Positions 1 through 5,547 of a stretch of DNA of 6,863 bases are shown in pieces. This stretch comes from Nitrospirae bacterium GWC2_56_14 (GTDB lineage Bacteria > Nitrospirota > UBA9217). The stretch lies in assembly GCA_001803705.1 (NCBI GenBank), contig MHDY01000133.1, forward strand, positions 1-6,863, read 5' to 3'. A model generated the notes under the pieces. It had not been told where the DNA came from and did not search any database. It saw nothing but the letters and a program-made list of their open reading frames with translations. Made by a program: the position numbers and the translations under genes. How positions within the stretch are numbered: position 1 is the first letter of the stretch; every line of letters begins with the position of its first letter.

Positions 1-19
1 CGAAATCCGCAATCGAACC

Positions 20-24
20 GGAGG
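20..24 (+). promoter_or_regulatory. Shine-Dalgarno sequence deciding the hslU TTG start
   Basis: GGAGG lies 5 bases before TTG at 30 and 17 bases before the in-frame ATG at 42. Spacing favours the TTG, giving an N-terminus of MNDTMTPRQ rather than MTPRQ. Confidence 0.7.
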
Positions 25-29
25 TTTTT

Positions 30-1373
30 TTGAACGATACCATGACACCACGCCAGATCGTCGAGGAGCTCGACCGGTACGTTATCGGTCAGTATAAGGC
101 GAAGCGCGCCGTTGCCATTGCGCTCCGCAATCGCTGGAGGCGCCAGCGCCTGCCACAGGAGCTTCGCGACGAGGTCATGCCCAAAAACATCATCATGATC
201 GGCCCCACCGGGGTCGGCAAGACCGAGATAGCTCGACGCCTGGCGAAGCTTGTCCAGGCCCCCTTTCTCAAGATCGAAGCATCGAAGTTCACCGAGGTCG
301 GATATGTGGGACGCGACGTCGAGTCCATCATTCGAGACCTTACCGAGATCGGCATCAACATGGTCAAGAACGAGGTGTCCGAACAGGTGCAGGAAAAGGC
401 GGCTGTTCTGGCCGAGGAACGCCTGCTCGATTTGCTGCTTCCGCCGGTCAGGCCCTCCCAGGACGTTGACAAGGCGCCCGAGGAACAGCAGGAACAGCAC
501 CGCGGCACGCGGGACAAGCTGCGGGAGCAGTTCCGGGCAGGCAAGCTCGACGAACGGACGGTCGAGATCGACATCAAGGAAAAGGTCATGCCTTTCGGCA
601 TCGTCTCGAACATCGGCATGGAAGAGATCGAGATGAACCTCAAGGAGATGCTCGGCGGTCTCCTGCCGGAAAAGACGAAGAAGCGGAAGCTCAAGGTCCC
701 CGAGGCATTGCGCCTGCTGCTGCAAGAAGAAGCGGCCAAGCTCATCGATATGGAGAAAGTGACCCGCGAAGCGCTTCAGCGCGTGGAACAGTCCGGCATG
801 GTCTTCCTGGACGAGATCGACAAGATCGCGGGACGGGATTCGCAGGGGCCCGATGTTTCCCGCCAAGGGGTGCAGCGCGACCTGTTGCCGATCGTCGAAG
901 GATCGACGGTCTCAACCAAGCACGGCCCGGTCCGGACCGACCACATCCTGTTCATTGCGGCCGGAGCGTTCCATACCTCGAAGCCCTCCGACCTCATGCC
1001 CGAGCTACAGGGACGCTTCCCCATCCGCGTGGAGCTCGATTCCCTGGGCAAGGCGGAATTCATCCGCATCCTGACGGAGCCGCAGAACGCGCTGATCAAG
1101 CAGCACGTGGCGCTCATGCAGACCGAGGACATCACCCTGGAATTTTCCAAGGACGGCATCGAGGAGATAGCGGGCACCGCAACGACCGTGAACGAGCGCA
1201 CCGAGAATATCGGTGCCCGGAGGCTCCATACGATCATGGAGCGCGTACTCGACGAGATCTCCTTCGAAGCACCCGAGAAGAAGGGCGCCCGGTACACCAT
1301 TGACGCGGCCTATATCCGCGAGCGGCTGGCGGACATTGTAAAGAGCGAGGACCTGAGCAGATACATATTATAA
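30..1373 (+). CDS. hslU: ATP-dependent protease ATPase subunit HslU (ClpY)
   Basis: HslU is the AAA+ unfoldase that caps the HslV peptidase and feeds it unfolded cytoplasmic proteins. The 447-residue product has the family length and every landmark: Walker A GPTGVGKT at residues 58-65, pore-loop GYVG at 91-94, a charged inserted I-domain at roughly 110-240, Walker B VFLDEIDK at 258-265, the arginine-bearing LQGRFPIRVEL at 326-336, sensor-2 GARRLH at 395-400, and the C-terminal tail DLSRYIL that docks into HslV. I chose the TTG at 30 because GGAGG lies 5 bases upstream; the next start, ATG at 42, would be 17 bases from it. The reading frame stays open to the left edge, but nothing there looks like HslU. 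hslV normally lies just upstream; the 29 bases present do not allow it to be recognised. Family identification is essentially certain; the start is fairly sure. Confidence 0.98.
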   Translation: MNDTMTPRQIVEELDRYVIGQYKAKRAVAIALRNRWRRQRLPQELRDEVMPKNIIMIGPTGVGKTEIARRLAKLVQAPFLKIEASKFTEVGYVGRDVESIIRDLTEIGINMVKNEVSEQVQEKAAVLAEERLLDLLLPPVRPSQDVDKAPEEQQEQHRGTRDKLREQFRAGKLDERTVEIDIKEKVMPFGIVSNIGMEEIEMNLKEMLGGLLPEKTKKRKLKVPEALRLLLQEEAAKLIDMEKVTREALQRVEQSGMVFLDEIDKIAGRDSQGPDVSRQGVQRDLLPIVEGSTVSTKHGPVRTDHILFIAAGAFHTSKPSDLMPELQGRFPIRVELDSLGKAEFIRILTEPQNALIKQHVALMQTEDITLEFSKDGIEEIAGTATTVNERTENIGARRLHTIMERVLDEISFEAPEKKGARYTIDAAYIRERLADIVKSEDLSRYIL

Positions 1374-1385
1374 TGCAGGTGGATA

Positions 1386-1434
1386 GACTGAAGGTGGAAG
1401 ACTGTTCGTGGACTCCAGCCTTCGGTCTTCAGCC
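1386..1434. repeat. Long imperfect inverted repeat in the hslU-argB gap
   Basis: Arms 1386-1404 and 1416-1434 (19 bases each) can pair at 16 of 19 positions, two of them G-T, around an 11-base loop. Both arms are built from short GAAG/CTTC-containing units, and the right arm holds two CTTC units eight bases apart. On the + strand it is followed by TAAAAA rather than a T-run, and on the minus strand by no T-run either, so it is not a standard intrinsic terminator. It could be a REP-like dispersed element, an mRNA processing or stabilising hairpin between hslU and argB, or a weak attenuator. The pairing is seen directly; the role is unknown. Confidence 0.6.
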
Positions 1435-1466
1435 TAAAAACCTGAGGTGTTTCCTTTGAGGTTTTC

Positions 1467-2348
1467 ATGGAAAAACTGATCGAAAAAGCAAAGATCCTGA
1501 TCGAAGCCATGCCCTATATCCAGACCTTCCGGGGCAAAACCTTTGTGATAAAGTACGGCGGGAACGCCATGATCGATGAGAACCTGAAACAGGGGTTCGC
1601 GCAGGACGTGGTCCTTTTGCGGTTTATCGGCATCAACCCGGTCATTGTTCATGGCGGCGGGCCGCAGATCGGCAGGATCATGGAGCGAATGGGGAAGAAG
1701 CCTGCGTTCGTATCGGGCCAGCGGGTGACGGATGAGGAAACCATGGACATCGTCGAGATGGTGCTCGGCGGCAAGGTGAACAAGGAGATTGTGAACCTCA
1801 TCAGCCGTGCCGGCGGCCGGGCTGTCGGTCTCACGGGCAAGGACGGCGGGCTCATCCAGGCAAAAAAGCTCAAAATGACCAGAAAATCCGAGGAAACGGG
1901 CGAGACCGAGATCATTGACATCGGCCTGGTAGGAGAAGTTACAGAAATCCGGCCGGGAGCACTGGAGGCGCTCGACGCGGGGGGGTTCGTTCCGGTGATC
2001 GCGCCGGTAGGCGTGGGCGCCCATGGAGAAACTTACAACATCAACGCAGACCTTGTGGCCGGCGCAATAGCAGGCGCTCTCAAAGCCGAGAAGCTTATCC
2101 TCCTGACTGATCAGGTGGGCATCCTGGACAAGGACCAGAACCTCATCCCGTCACTGAACAAGAAGAAGGTCGAGGGCATGCTGAAAGCCGGTACCGTGAG
2201 TGGCGGCATGCTGCCCAAGACGAAATCCTGCTTCGACGCGCTCGAAGCGGGCTGCACCAAGGTCCATATCATCGACGGCCGTGTCCCTCATGCCCTCCTC
2301 CTCGAAATCTTTACGATATCCGGCATCGGCACCGAGATCACGCTGTAG
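1467..2348 (+). CDS. argB: Acetylglutamate kinase, probably arginine-sensitive type
   Basis: ArgB phosphorylates N-acetyl-L-glutamate with ATP, the second step of arginine biosynthesis, in the cytoplasm. The 293-residue product shows the amino-acid-kinase signatures: IKYGGNAM with catalytic Lys29, HGGGP at 62-66 (substrate glycine loop), QRVTD at 85-89, NINAD at 191-195, LLTD at 212-215, and GGMLPKTK at 246-253. An extra N-terminal helix (about residues 1-20, before FRGKTFVIKYGG) and the C-terminal HALLLEIFTISGIGTE segment match hexameric, arginine-inhibited enzymes rather than the shorter insensitive E. coli type of about 258 residues, so feedback inhibition by arginine is inferred. The ATG at 1467 follows GAGGT by 4 bases. 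It lies 93 bases after hslU in the same direction and may share its transcript. No other arg gene follows it here; the next gene is convergent. Confidence 0.97.
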   Translation: MEKLIEKAKILIEAMPYIQTFRGKTFVIKYGGNAMIDENLKQGFAQDVVLLRFIGINPVIVHGGGPQIGRIMERMGKKPAFVSGQRVTDEETMDIVEMVLGGKVNKEIVNLISRAGGRAVGLTGKDGGLIQAKKLKMTRKSEETGETEIIDIGLVGEVTEIRPGALEALDAGGFVPVIAPVGVGAHGETYNINADLVAGAIAGALKAEKLILLTDQVGILDKDQNLIPSLNKKKVEGMLKAGTVSGGMLPKTKSCFDALEAGCTKVHIIDGRVPHALLLEIFTISGIGTEITL

Positions 2349-2367
2349 AGAACAATCTTCTCTCTAC
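2345..2367. other. Short hairpin overlapping the argB stop codon
   Basis: The 7-base arms GTAGAGA (2345-2351) and TCTCTAC (2361-2367) pair around a 9-base loop. A register-shifted alternative pairs AGAGAA (2347-2352) with TTCTCT (2358-2363). There is no T-run on either side, so it is at best a weak 3'-end structure for argB. Confidence 0.35.
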
Positions 2368-2376
2368 GGACTCAGC

Positions 2377-2434
2377 AAAAAGCGGAAAGCTGAGCTGCAT
2401 TCGCGAACACGCTAGGAACCCAGCTCCGCTTTCC
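2377..2434 (-). terminator. Probable intrinsic terminator of the small lipoprotein gene, overlapping its stop codon
   Basis: Arms 2421-2434 and 2384-2397 pair at 13 of 14 positions around a 23-base loop. Read on the minus strand, the stem is followed two bases later by TTTTT (2381-2377), as expected for Rho-independent termination of the leftward gene. The first arm lies in the last codons of the lipoprotein gene and its stop codon is in the loop. Read rightward after argB, the same hairpin has no T-tract, so it is oriented for the minus strand. The large loop makes it weaker than the other two terminators here. Confidence 0.6.
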
Positions 2435-2759
2435 ATTCATCTTTGCCTGCTGCATCCTTGACCTTGCGAAGCTTGAACAGCGGCGAGCTTTCCATGGCCA
2501 TTGATCCCTTGCCGCCATTCTTTTTGAAGGTGAATTTCATATTGACCTTGATCGGCCAGGTACCATCCTCGTTGCGTTTTCCCCGTTCAAGGACGACAAC
2601 AGGCTCTTGTAGCGTGTTGCCATGCCCTCCGGTAAAGAAATCCGACTGACCTACCGCCTTGATCACATCGGCATCGCTCAGGGCTACACTGCATGCAGAT
2701 ATAAGAACTGATACTGCCAGGGCGACGACCGCCGTATACAACCATACCGCTCGTTTCAC
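2412..2759 (-). CDS. Small predicted lipoprotein of unknown function
   Basis: I do not recognise the family. The 115-residue product starts with a lipoprotein signal peptide: KR at 2-3, a hydrophobic stretch at about 4-20, and lipobox ISAC ending at Cys23, so it should be lipid-anchored with about 92 residues exposed. The mature part is soluble, rich in charged residues and glycine (FFTGGHG at 41-47, GTWPIKVNMKFTFKKNGGKG at 66-85, and FKLRKVKDAAGKDEW at 95-109), compatible with a small beta-rich domain. There are no CXXCH motifs. I chose the GTG at 2759 because GAGAGG (2765-2770) precedes it by 5 bases and it places the signal peptide at the N-terminus. The longer frame from the TTG at 2828 adds 23 polar residues and has no Shine-Dalgarno sequence. 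A strong terminator separates it from the cytochrome operon upstream, so it is probably transcribed on its own. Confidence 0.8.
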   Translation of the reverse strand: MKRAVWLYTAVVALAVSVLISACSVALSDADVIKAVGQSDFFTGGHGNTLQEPVVVLERGKRNEDGTWPIKVNMKFTFKKNGGKGSMAMESSPLFKLRKVKDAAGKDEWKAELGS

Positions 2760-2859
2760 GTTTTCCTCTCTTTCGCATATTGACAATCGATCGTATCCTG
2801 CGGGCTGCCGGATAGCTTTTGACGACAACGAAGCGGCTCAATTTCCGCCCTTTATCCGC
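2760..2859 (-). other. Upstream region of the small lipoprotein gene
   Basis: About 100 bases lie between the cytochrome operon terminator and the lipoprotein start. A promoter is expected here because of the terminator upstream. I see a possible -10-like TACGAT on the minus strand near 2790-2795 but no convincing -35 at standard spacing, so no promoter is called. Confidence 0.3.
2765..2770 (-). promoter_or_regulatory. Shine-Dalgarno sequence of the small lipoprotein gene
   Basis: GAGAGG on the minus strand lies 5 bases before the GTG at 2759. It decides the start in favour of the shorter product with an N-terminal signal peptide. Confidence 0.6.
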
Positions 2860-2897
2860 AAAAAAAGAGGGGGGTGGGCACTCCTCCCCCCTCTCTT
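2860..2897 (-). terminator. Strong intrinsic terminator of the porin-cytochrome operon
   Basis: A nine-pair stem, including six consecutive G-C pairs (2866-2874 with 2886-2894), continues past one mismatch into three more pairs (two G-C and one G-T) closing a 3-base loop. On the minus strand the stem runs into seven consecutive T residues (2866-2860). It sits 27 bases after the stop codon of the hexaheme lipoprotein gene at 2924, ending the leftward operon. Confidence 0.9.
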
Positions 2898-2923
2898 AAA
2901 GGTAATGAATATCTACCGCTTCG

Positions 2924-3508
2924 TTACGGCATGGCATGACAGACGTTGCACGCCGGGCTGCTGTTCACAACACCGAGGAGATCGGCACCATGGCAATATA
3001 TGTTAGCGCAGGATTGCGTGCCATTGATATCGACGTACTCTCCATGTTTTGTGGATATAGAACCGGCCCAATCCACCGGATGGAACGAAGTCGGTCCGCC
3101 GATATGACAGGAGGAACAGCTCGGCCCGGTCAAACCACCCGAAAGGGTGGCCCCATGACAGTTGATATTTGCGCAACCGCTATTCCCCTGAATAGCAACA
3201 TACTCTGAATGGTTGAGTGCGACCGGGCTTGTATAGGTGGATGGATGTATCGCAGTAGGCCCTCCCAAATGACAGGAGGTACACGAGACCTTGGATATCC
3301 CGCCATCCAGACCCGCACCGTGACATTCCACGCACGTGGCAGTATCAGCCTTAGCGGTTACGGCATGATCCGATATCCATGCGCCGGTATGTGCTTCAGC
3401 GTCCGAATCGAACGAGGCGTTGTCATTCGGAGTGCCACATCCAGTAACAAGCACGAACAAAACAGCGCATGCCAGAATAGCCTTGTATAATGTCATTATT
3501 TGTGACAT
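2924..3508 (-). CDS. Hexaheme c-type cytochrome lipoprotein built from three diheme repeats
   Basis: The product has 194 residues. Residues 1-24 form a lipoprotein signal ending in lipobox VTGC (Cys24), so it should be anchored to a membrane outside the cytoplasm, probably the outer membrane. Six c-type heme sites are visible: CVECH (59), CTSCH (76), CANINCH (112), CSSCH (131), CANIYCH (167) and CNVCH (187). The 112 and 167 sites are CX4CH, with four residues between the cysteines, as in some tetraheme cytochromes c3. Histidines at 48, 100 and 155, and the HP pairs at 88 and 143, recur in each repeat and are candidate distal ligands. I chose the ATG at 3508 because GAGAGG lies 8 bases upstream; the GTG at 3517 would overlap it. 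The start overlaps the preceding pentaheme gene by 13 bases, implying coupled translation. It is likely the electron-accepting or surface-facing partner of the barrel protein encoded first in this operon. The exact family is not recognised. Confidence 0.9.
   Translation of the reverse strand: MSQIMTLYKAILACAVLFVLVTGCGTPNDNASFDSDAEAHTGAWISDHAVTAKADTATCVECHGAGLDGGISKVSCTSCHLGGPTAIHPSTYTSPVALNHSEYVAIQGNSGCANINCHGATLSGGLTGPSCSSCHIGGPTSFHPVDWAGSISTKHGEYVDINGTQSCANIYCHGADLLGVVNSSPACNVCHAMP
2927..3334 (-). repeat. Three tandem diheme modules within the hexaheme cytochrome
   Basis: Modules begin at residues 59, 112 and 167 (spacing 53 and 55). Each reads roughly C-x(2 or 4)-CHGA-x-L, a glycine-rich turn, then CxxCH; the first two continue with GGPTxxHP and then an H-x-E-Y-V-x-I-x-G segment leading to the next module. 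The third is cut short right after its second heme motif. Similarity is at protein level with diverged codons, so this is old duplication rather than a recent DNA repeat. Confidence 0.85.
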
Positions 3509-3942
3509 ACGCGGCACCTCTCATTGTTCTGACGTCCATGGCACTTCATGCACGATGCGGGATTGATCCGGCCGTCGATCTTATGCTGGTTCAGATAATC
3601 TCCACGATGGGGAAGCGCCCGTTCCGGAGCATCTTTGTACTTGTCGCTCGGCTTCAGACCTTCATTGACCCCATGGCAGTCCGCGCAGAACGATTCGACA
3701 TGACAGAGGCCGCATGTCTGTTTGTTCTGTCTTGCGGAAAACTTGTGCCGGAGACCGCCGAACTCGGCCGAATGGTCCATCGATGCCCGCCAGTCAGTAT
3801 GACACTGGCTGCACATGACCGGCGCCTCCACTTCCATGGGATGTTTCAGGGCCGTGCCTGCCGTACCGGTAGACAGATGCAGCGCGAGAACAAATACCGG
3901 AAGGAGCAGCAGGAACGTCAGTACCTTCTTCTTATTATTCAT
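3496..3942 (-). CDS. Pentaheme c-type cytochrome, exported
   Basis: The 148-residue product has a signal peptide: NNKKK at 2-6, a hydrophobic core at about 8-22, and probable cleavage near the TGTAGTA segment at 25-31 with no lipobox. It should therefore be a soluble periplasmic protein. Five CXXCH heme sites follow: CSQCH (44), CGLCH (77), CADCH (86), CMKCH (131) and CRVCH (143). Extra histidines at 34, 57, 66, 112 and 120 are candidate distal ligands for bis-histidine hemes. The start is the ATG at 3942, with AAGGGGG 6 bases upstream; the 11-residue extension to 3975 would overlap the porin gene and push the signal peptide inward. One base separates it from the porin stop, and it overlaps the next cytochrome gene. 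By position and size it would shuttle electrons to the barrel complex, as the small cytochromes of porin-cytochrome clusters do; that role is inferred. Heme content is seen directly. Confidence 0.9.
   Translation of the reverse strand: MNNKKKVLTFLLLLPVFVLALHLSTGTAGTALKHPMEVEAPVMCSQCHTDWRASMDHSAEFGGLRHKFSARQNKQTCGLCHVESFCADCHGVNEGLKPSDKYKDAPERALPHRGDYLNQHKIDGRINPASCMKCHGRQNNERCRVCHK
3517..3522 (-). promoter_or_regulatory. Shine-Dalgarno sequence of the hexaheme lipoprotein gene
   Basis: GAGAGG on the minus strand lies 8 bases before the ATG at 3508 and inside the last codons of the pentaheme cytochrome gene. It selects this ATG over the GTG at 3517, which abuts the site. Confidence 0.65.
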
Positions 3943-3943
3943 G

Positions 3944-5263
3944 CTAAACCCCCTTGCGCTTGCCCAGTTCGGCATCGAACCGGTAATTGATCTTCAGGAA
4001 GGCCCTTACTTCCTTATCGAACTCAGGGTTCTTCGAATACTCCAGGTCGGCGCCCAGCTTCAGCTTCTCTGTCAGCTCATAGCCGGCGGCCAGAGTGACC
4101 GAATAGGCATTGGTCACAGTGTTAATGGGCTCTTTATACTTCACATCAAGGAAATCTACGGTAACATCGATCTTGTCGATCTTTTTTGACGCGTAGATGC
4201 GATATTCGTCGTATTTAAGCCTGTTGGTATCGCCATCCATCTTGTGGATGGAAAGCCCGGCGTTGTACGACTTGGGCAATACATAGGTCGCCTTGGCGCC
4301 GTAATAGTTCGCGTTCCCTGCGATATCATAGCCGTACTTCTTGTAATCCACGGATAACGCCCAATTGGTATCGATCGAATAGAAGATCTCTTCTCCCAGG
4401 ATGTTCACCTTTTCCCTGGGATCGATCGGTCCGCCTGGGGTCATATCGAACACATTCGTGGTCGTTCCGGCAAAGTAGTCAGCGTAGTTGATCCACGACG
4501 CCTCGGTGTTGAACCGGAGCTTGTCAAAAGGGCCCAGCATCAGGTAGTACGCATGCTCCATCCAGCCGGTCGTTTTCTTATTGTACGAGGAGCTGCCCGT
4601 GATTGCAACTTTGTTGACAGGCTGGAGCCACAGGTCTATGCCCTCCTCCTCACGGAAACTACTGCCGTTCCGTTCCTGTTTGAGGTAGGAAATGCCGAGG
4701 GTATAGAGGCCGGCGCTCTGGTGAGAAAGACGTCCGCCATAGATCGTGTTGTCGTTTGGCTCCGTGAGGATGGTGGAAGCGCCGCCATATACGGAGACGC
4801 CGAAACCGCCTTTAATGTCCGTCCTCGCGTAAATACCGTCCAGACGCTCAGAGGCGACGCCTTCAAAGACCATTACCCGGCCCAGGTTCACAACCGTATT
4901 ATCTTCCTTAGCCCGATAGCTTACATATCCGTATTGGACACTTCTGTCCTTATCTGCGTTCCCCCCGAAGGAGTTATTCGACAGATCGTAACCCAGCCAT
5001 CCGCCGAAATGAACCGAGATGGACTCTTTCCCCAGGTCCTGCACGGTAAAGTCGAGATATTCGTACAGCGGCAACAGTTTATCTCCGGCAGCCGTCTCGC
5101 GGTACTGCATATAGGTCCGTGATTCTCCCGCGATATTTGCAGCCAGGGCCTTTCCCGGTATGCCCGGTATGATCGAAAAGAACGACAGTAGTACAAGCCC
5201 AATGATGATCTGCATCATTGGCGTGCCGCTTCTCGCTTGTTGACACGACTGTATGCTGTTCAA
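3944..5263 (-). CDS. Outer-membrane beta-barrel protein, probable porin of a porin-cytochrome conduit
   Basis: The 439-residue product has a signal peptide (hydrophobic core about 18-36, probable cleavage after ALA at 39-41). It then carries regularly alternating hydrophobic/polar segments rich in Tyr, Gly and Asn, typical of transmembrane beta-strands: for example YGYVSYRA near 111-118, FGVSVYGG and YTLGISYLKQ further on, and the closing strand AFLKINYRF ending at Phe429. A charged ten-residue tail follows that Phe; barrel proteins more often end in Phe. The segment LGRVMVFEGVASERLDGIYA (127-146) resembles a conserved early-strand motif I associate with barrel proteins of Geobacter-type cytochrome clusters; this is recollection, not a search. 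There are no heme motifs. It is the first gene of a tight operon with two multiheme cytochromes, so the likely role is a sheath letting cytochromes contact each other across the outer membrane. It could instead be an ordinary diffusion porin. The start is the TTG at 5263. Confidence 0.85.
   Translation of the reverse strand: MNSIQSCQQARSGTPMMQIIIGLVLLSFFSIIPGIPGKALAANIAGESRTYMQYRETAAGDKLLPLYEYLDFTVQDLGKESISVHFGGWLGYDLSNNSFGGNADKDRSVQYGYVSYRAKEDNTVVNLGRVMVFEGVASERLDGIYARTDIKGGFGVSVYGGASTILTEPNDNTIYGGRLSHQSAGLYTLGISYLKQERNGSSFREEEGIDLWLQPVNKVAITGSSSYNKKTTGWMEHAYYLMLGPFDKLRFNTEASWINYADYFAGTTTNVFDMTPGGPIDPREKVNILGEEIFYSIDTNWALSVDYKKYGYDIAGNANYYGAKATYVLPKSYNAGLSIHKMDGDTNRLKYDEYRIYASKKIDKIDVTVDFLDVKYKEPINTVTNAYSVTLAAGYELTEKLKLGADLEYSKNPEFDKEVRAFLKINYRFDAELGKRKGV
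3949..3955 (-). promoter_or_regulatory. Shine-Dalgarno sequence of the pentaheme cytochrome gene, inside the porin 3' end
   Basis: AAGGGGG on the minus strand lies 6 bases before the ATG at 3942 and overlaps the final sense codons of the porin gene, a layout typical of translational coupling. Confidence 0.6.
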
Positions 5264-5444
5264 GAATGACCTCCTTTCGTTGCTGTTCTCTGTGCACCTC
5301 TAAAGGATCTTAACAGCCTTGCGGCCTCTGCCGCGGCCGGAGCCCGCCCGACTGCGATGACGGCGTGCATCCGTTACGGTCTCTTCAAGGGGCCACGAGA
5401 ATCGACTCATGCATGGTCGGTGAATTGTCCGCTGTCCTTCCGCT
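5264..5444 (-). other. Leader/promoter region of the porin-cytochrome operon
   Basis: About 180 bases lie between the terminator of the upstream cytochrome gene and the porin start. A promoter must lie here unless the operon depends on read-through. I see a small GC hairpin (5321-5334, five-base arms with a 4-base loop) and a weak TAAGAT -10-like element on the minus strand closer to the start, without a matching -35 and without a clear sigma-54 -24/-12 pair. No ORF here is convincing. Confidence 0.35.
5270..5277 (-). promoter_or_regulatory. Very strong Shine-Dalgarno sequence before the porin TTG start
   Basis: AAAGGAGG on the minus strand lies 6 bases before the TTG at 5263. The in-frame ATG codons at residues 16-17 lack any such sequence upstream, so the TTG start is preferred. 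Confidence 0.8.
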
Positions 5445-5478
5445 AAAAGAACAGGCGGACCCCGAAGGGTCCGCCTGT
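5445..5478 (-). terminator. Intrinsic terminator with UUCG tetraloop after the OmcA/MtrC-like gene
   Basis: A perfect 12-base-pair stem (5451-5462 with 5467-5478) closes a four-base loop. Read on the minus strand the loop is C(UUCG)G, the exceptionally stable tetraloop, and the stem is followed by TCTTTT. It lies 69 bases after the stop codon of the upstream multiheme cytochrome gene, so it should end that transcript before the porin operon. Confidence 0.92.
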
Positions 5479-5547
5479 GATGTGCTAAGCGTTACAATCC
5501 TCCGCTGGTTGCATGGAGTGACATGGGTATTCTCCGCATGTCTCCCA

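Noticed and set aside
1..29. 3' end of hslV
   Set aside because: Expected from gene order, but the 29 bases give no translation I can match to an HslV C-terminus, so it is not called.
89..745. A 218-codon open frame on the minus strand opposite hslU
   Set aside because: It lies entirely antisense to an unambiguous hslU, is serine/arginine-rich in the manner of a shadow frame, and resembles no protein family I know.
1434..2024. A 196-codon minus-strand frame opposite argB
   Set aside because: Antisense to a fully conserved argB; its composition is explained by the GC-rich coding sequence on the other strand.
2760..2828. Longer N-terminus of the small lipoprotein from the TTG at 2828
   Set aside because: No ribosome site precedes it, and it would place 23 polar residues before the signal peptide.
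3109..3290. Repeated ATGACAGGAGG-like sequences on the + strand that look like ribosome binding sites
   Set aside because: They are the reverse complement of codons for the repeated SCxSCH heme motifs in the hexaheme gene, so they reflect protein repeats rather than regulatory sites.
2927..3334. The spaced repeats here as a CRISPR-like or recent tandem DNA duplication
   Set aside because: Similarity is at the protein level, units are of unequal length and within a coding frame, and no conserved direct DNA repeat with unique spacers is present.
3509..3517. GTG at 3517 as the start of the hexaheme lipoprotein gene
   Set aside because: It abuts the Shine-Dalgarno sequence with no spacing, while the ATG at 3508 is 8 bases from it.
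3490..3990. A 166-codon + strand frame opposite the pentaheme cytochrome gene
   Set aside because: The opposite strand carries five heme motifs and a signal peptide in a tight operon; this frame has no recognisable features.
4553..5122. A 189-codon + strand frame opposite the porin gene
   Set aside because: Shadow of the barrel protein; no ribosome site or family signal seen.
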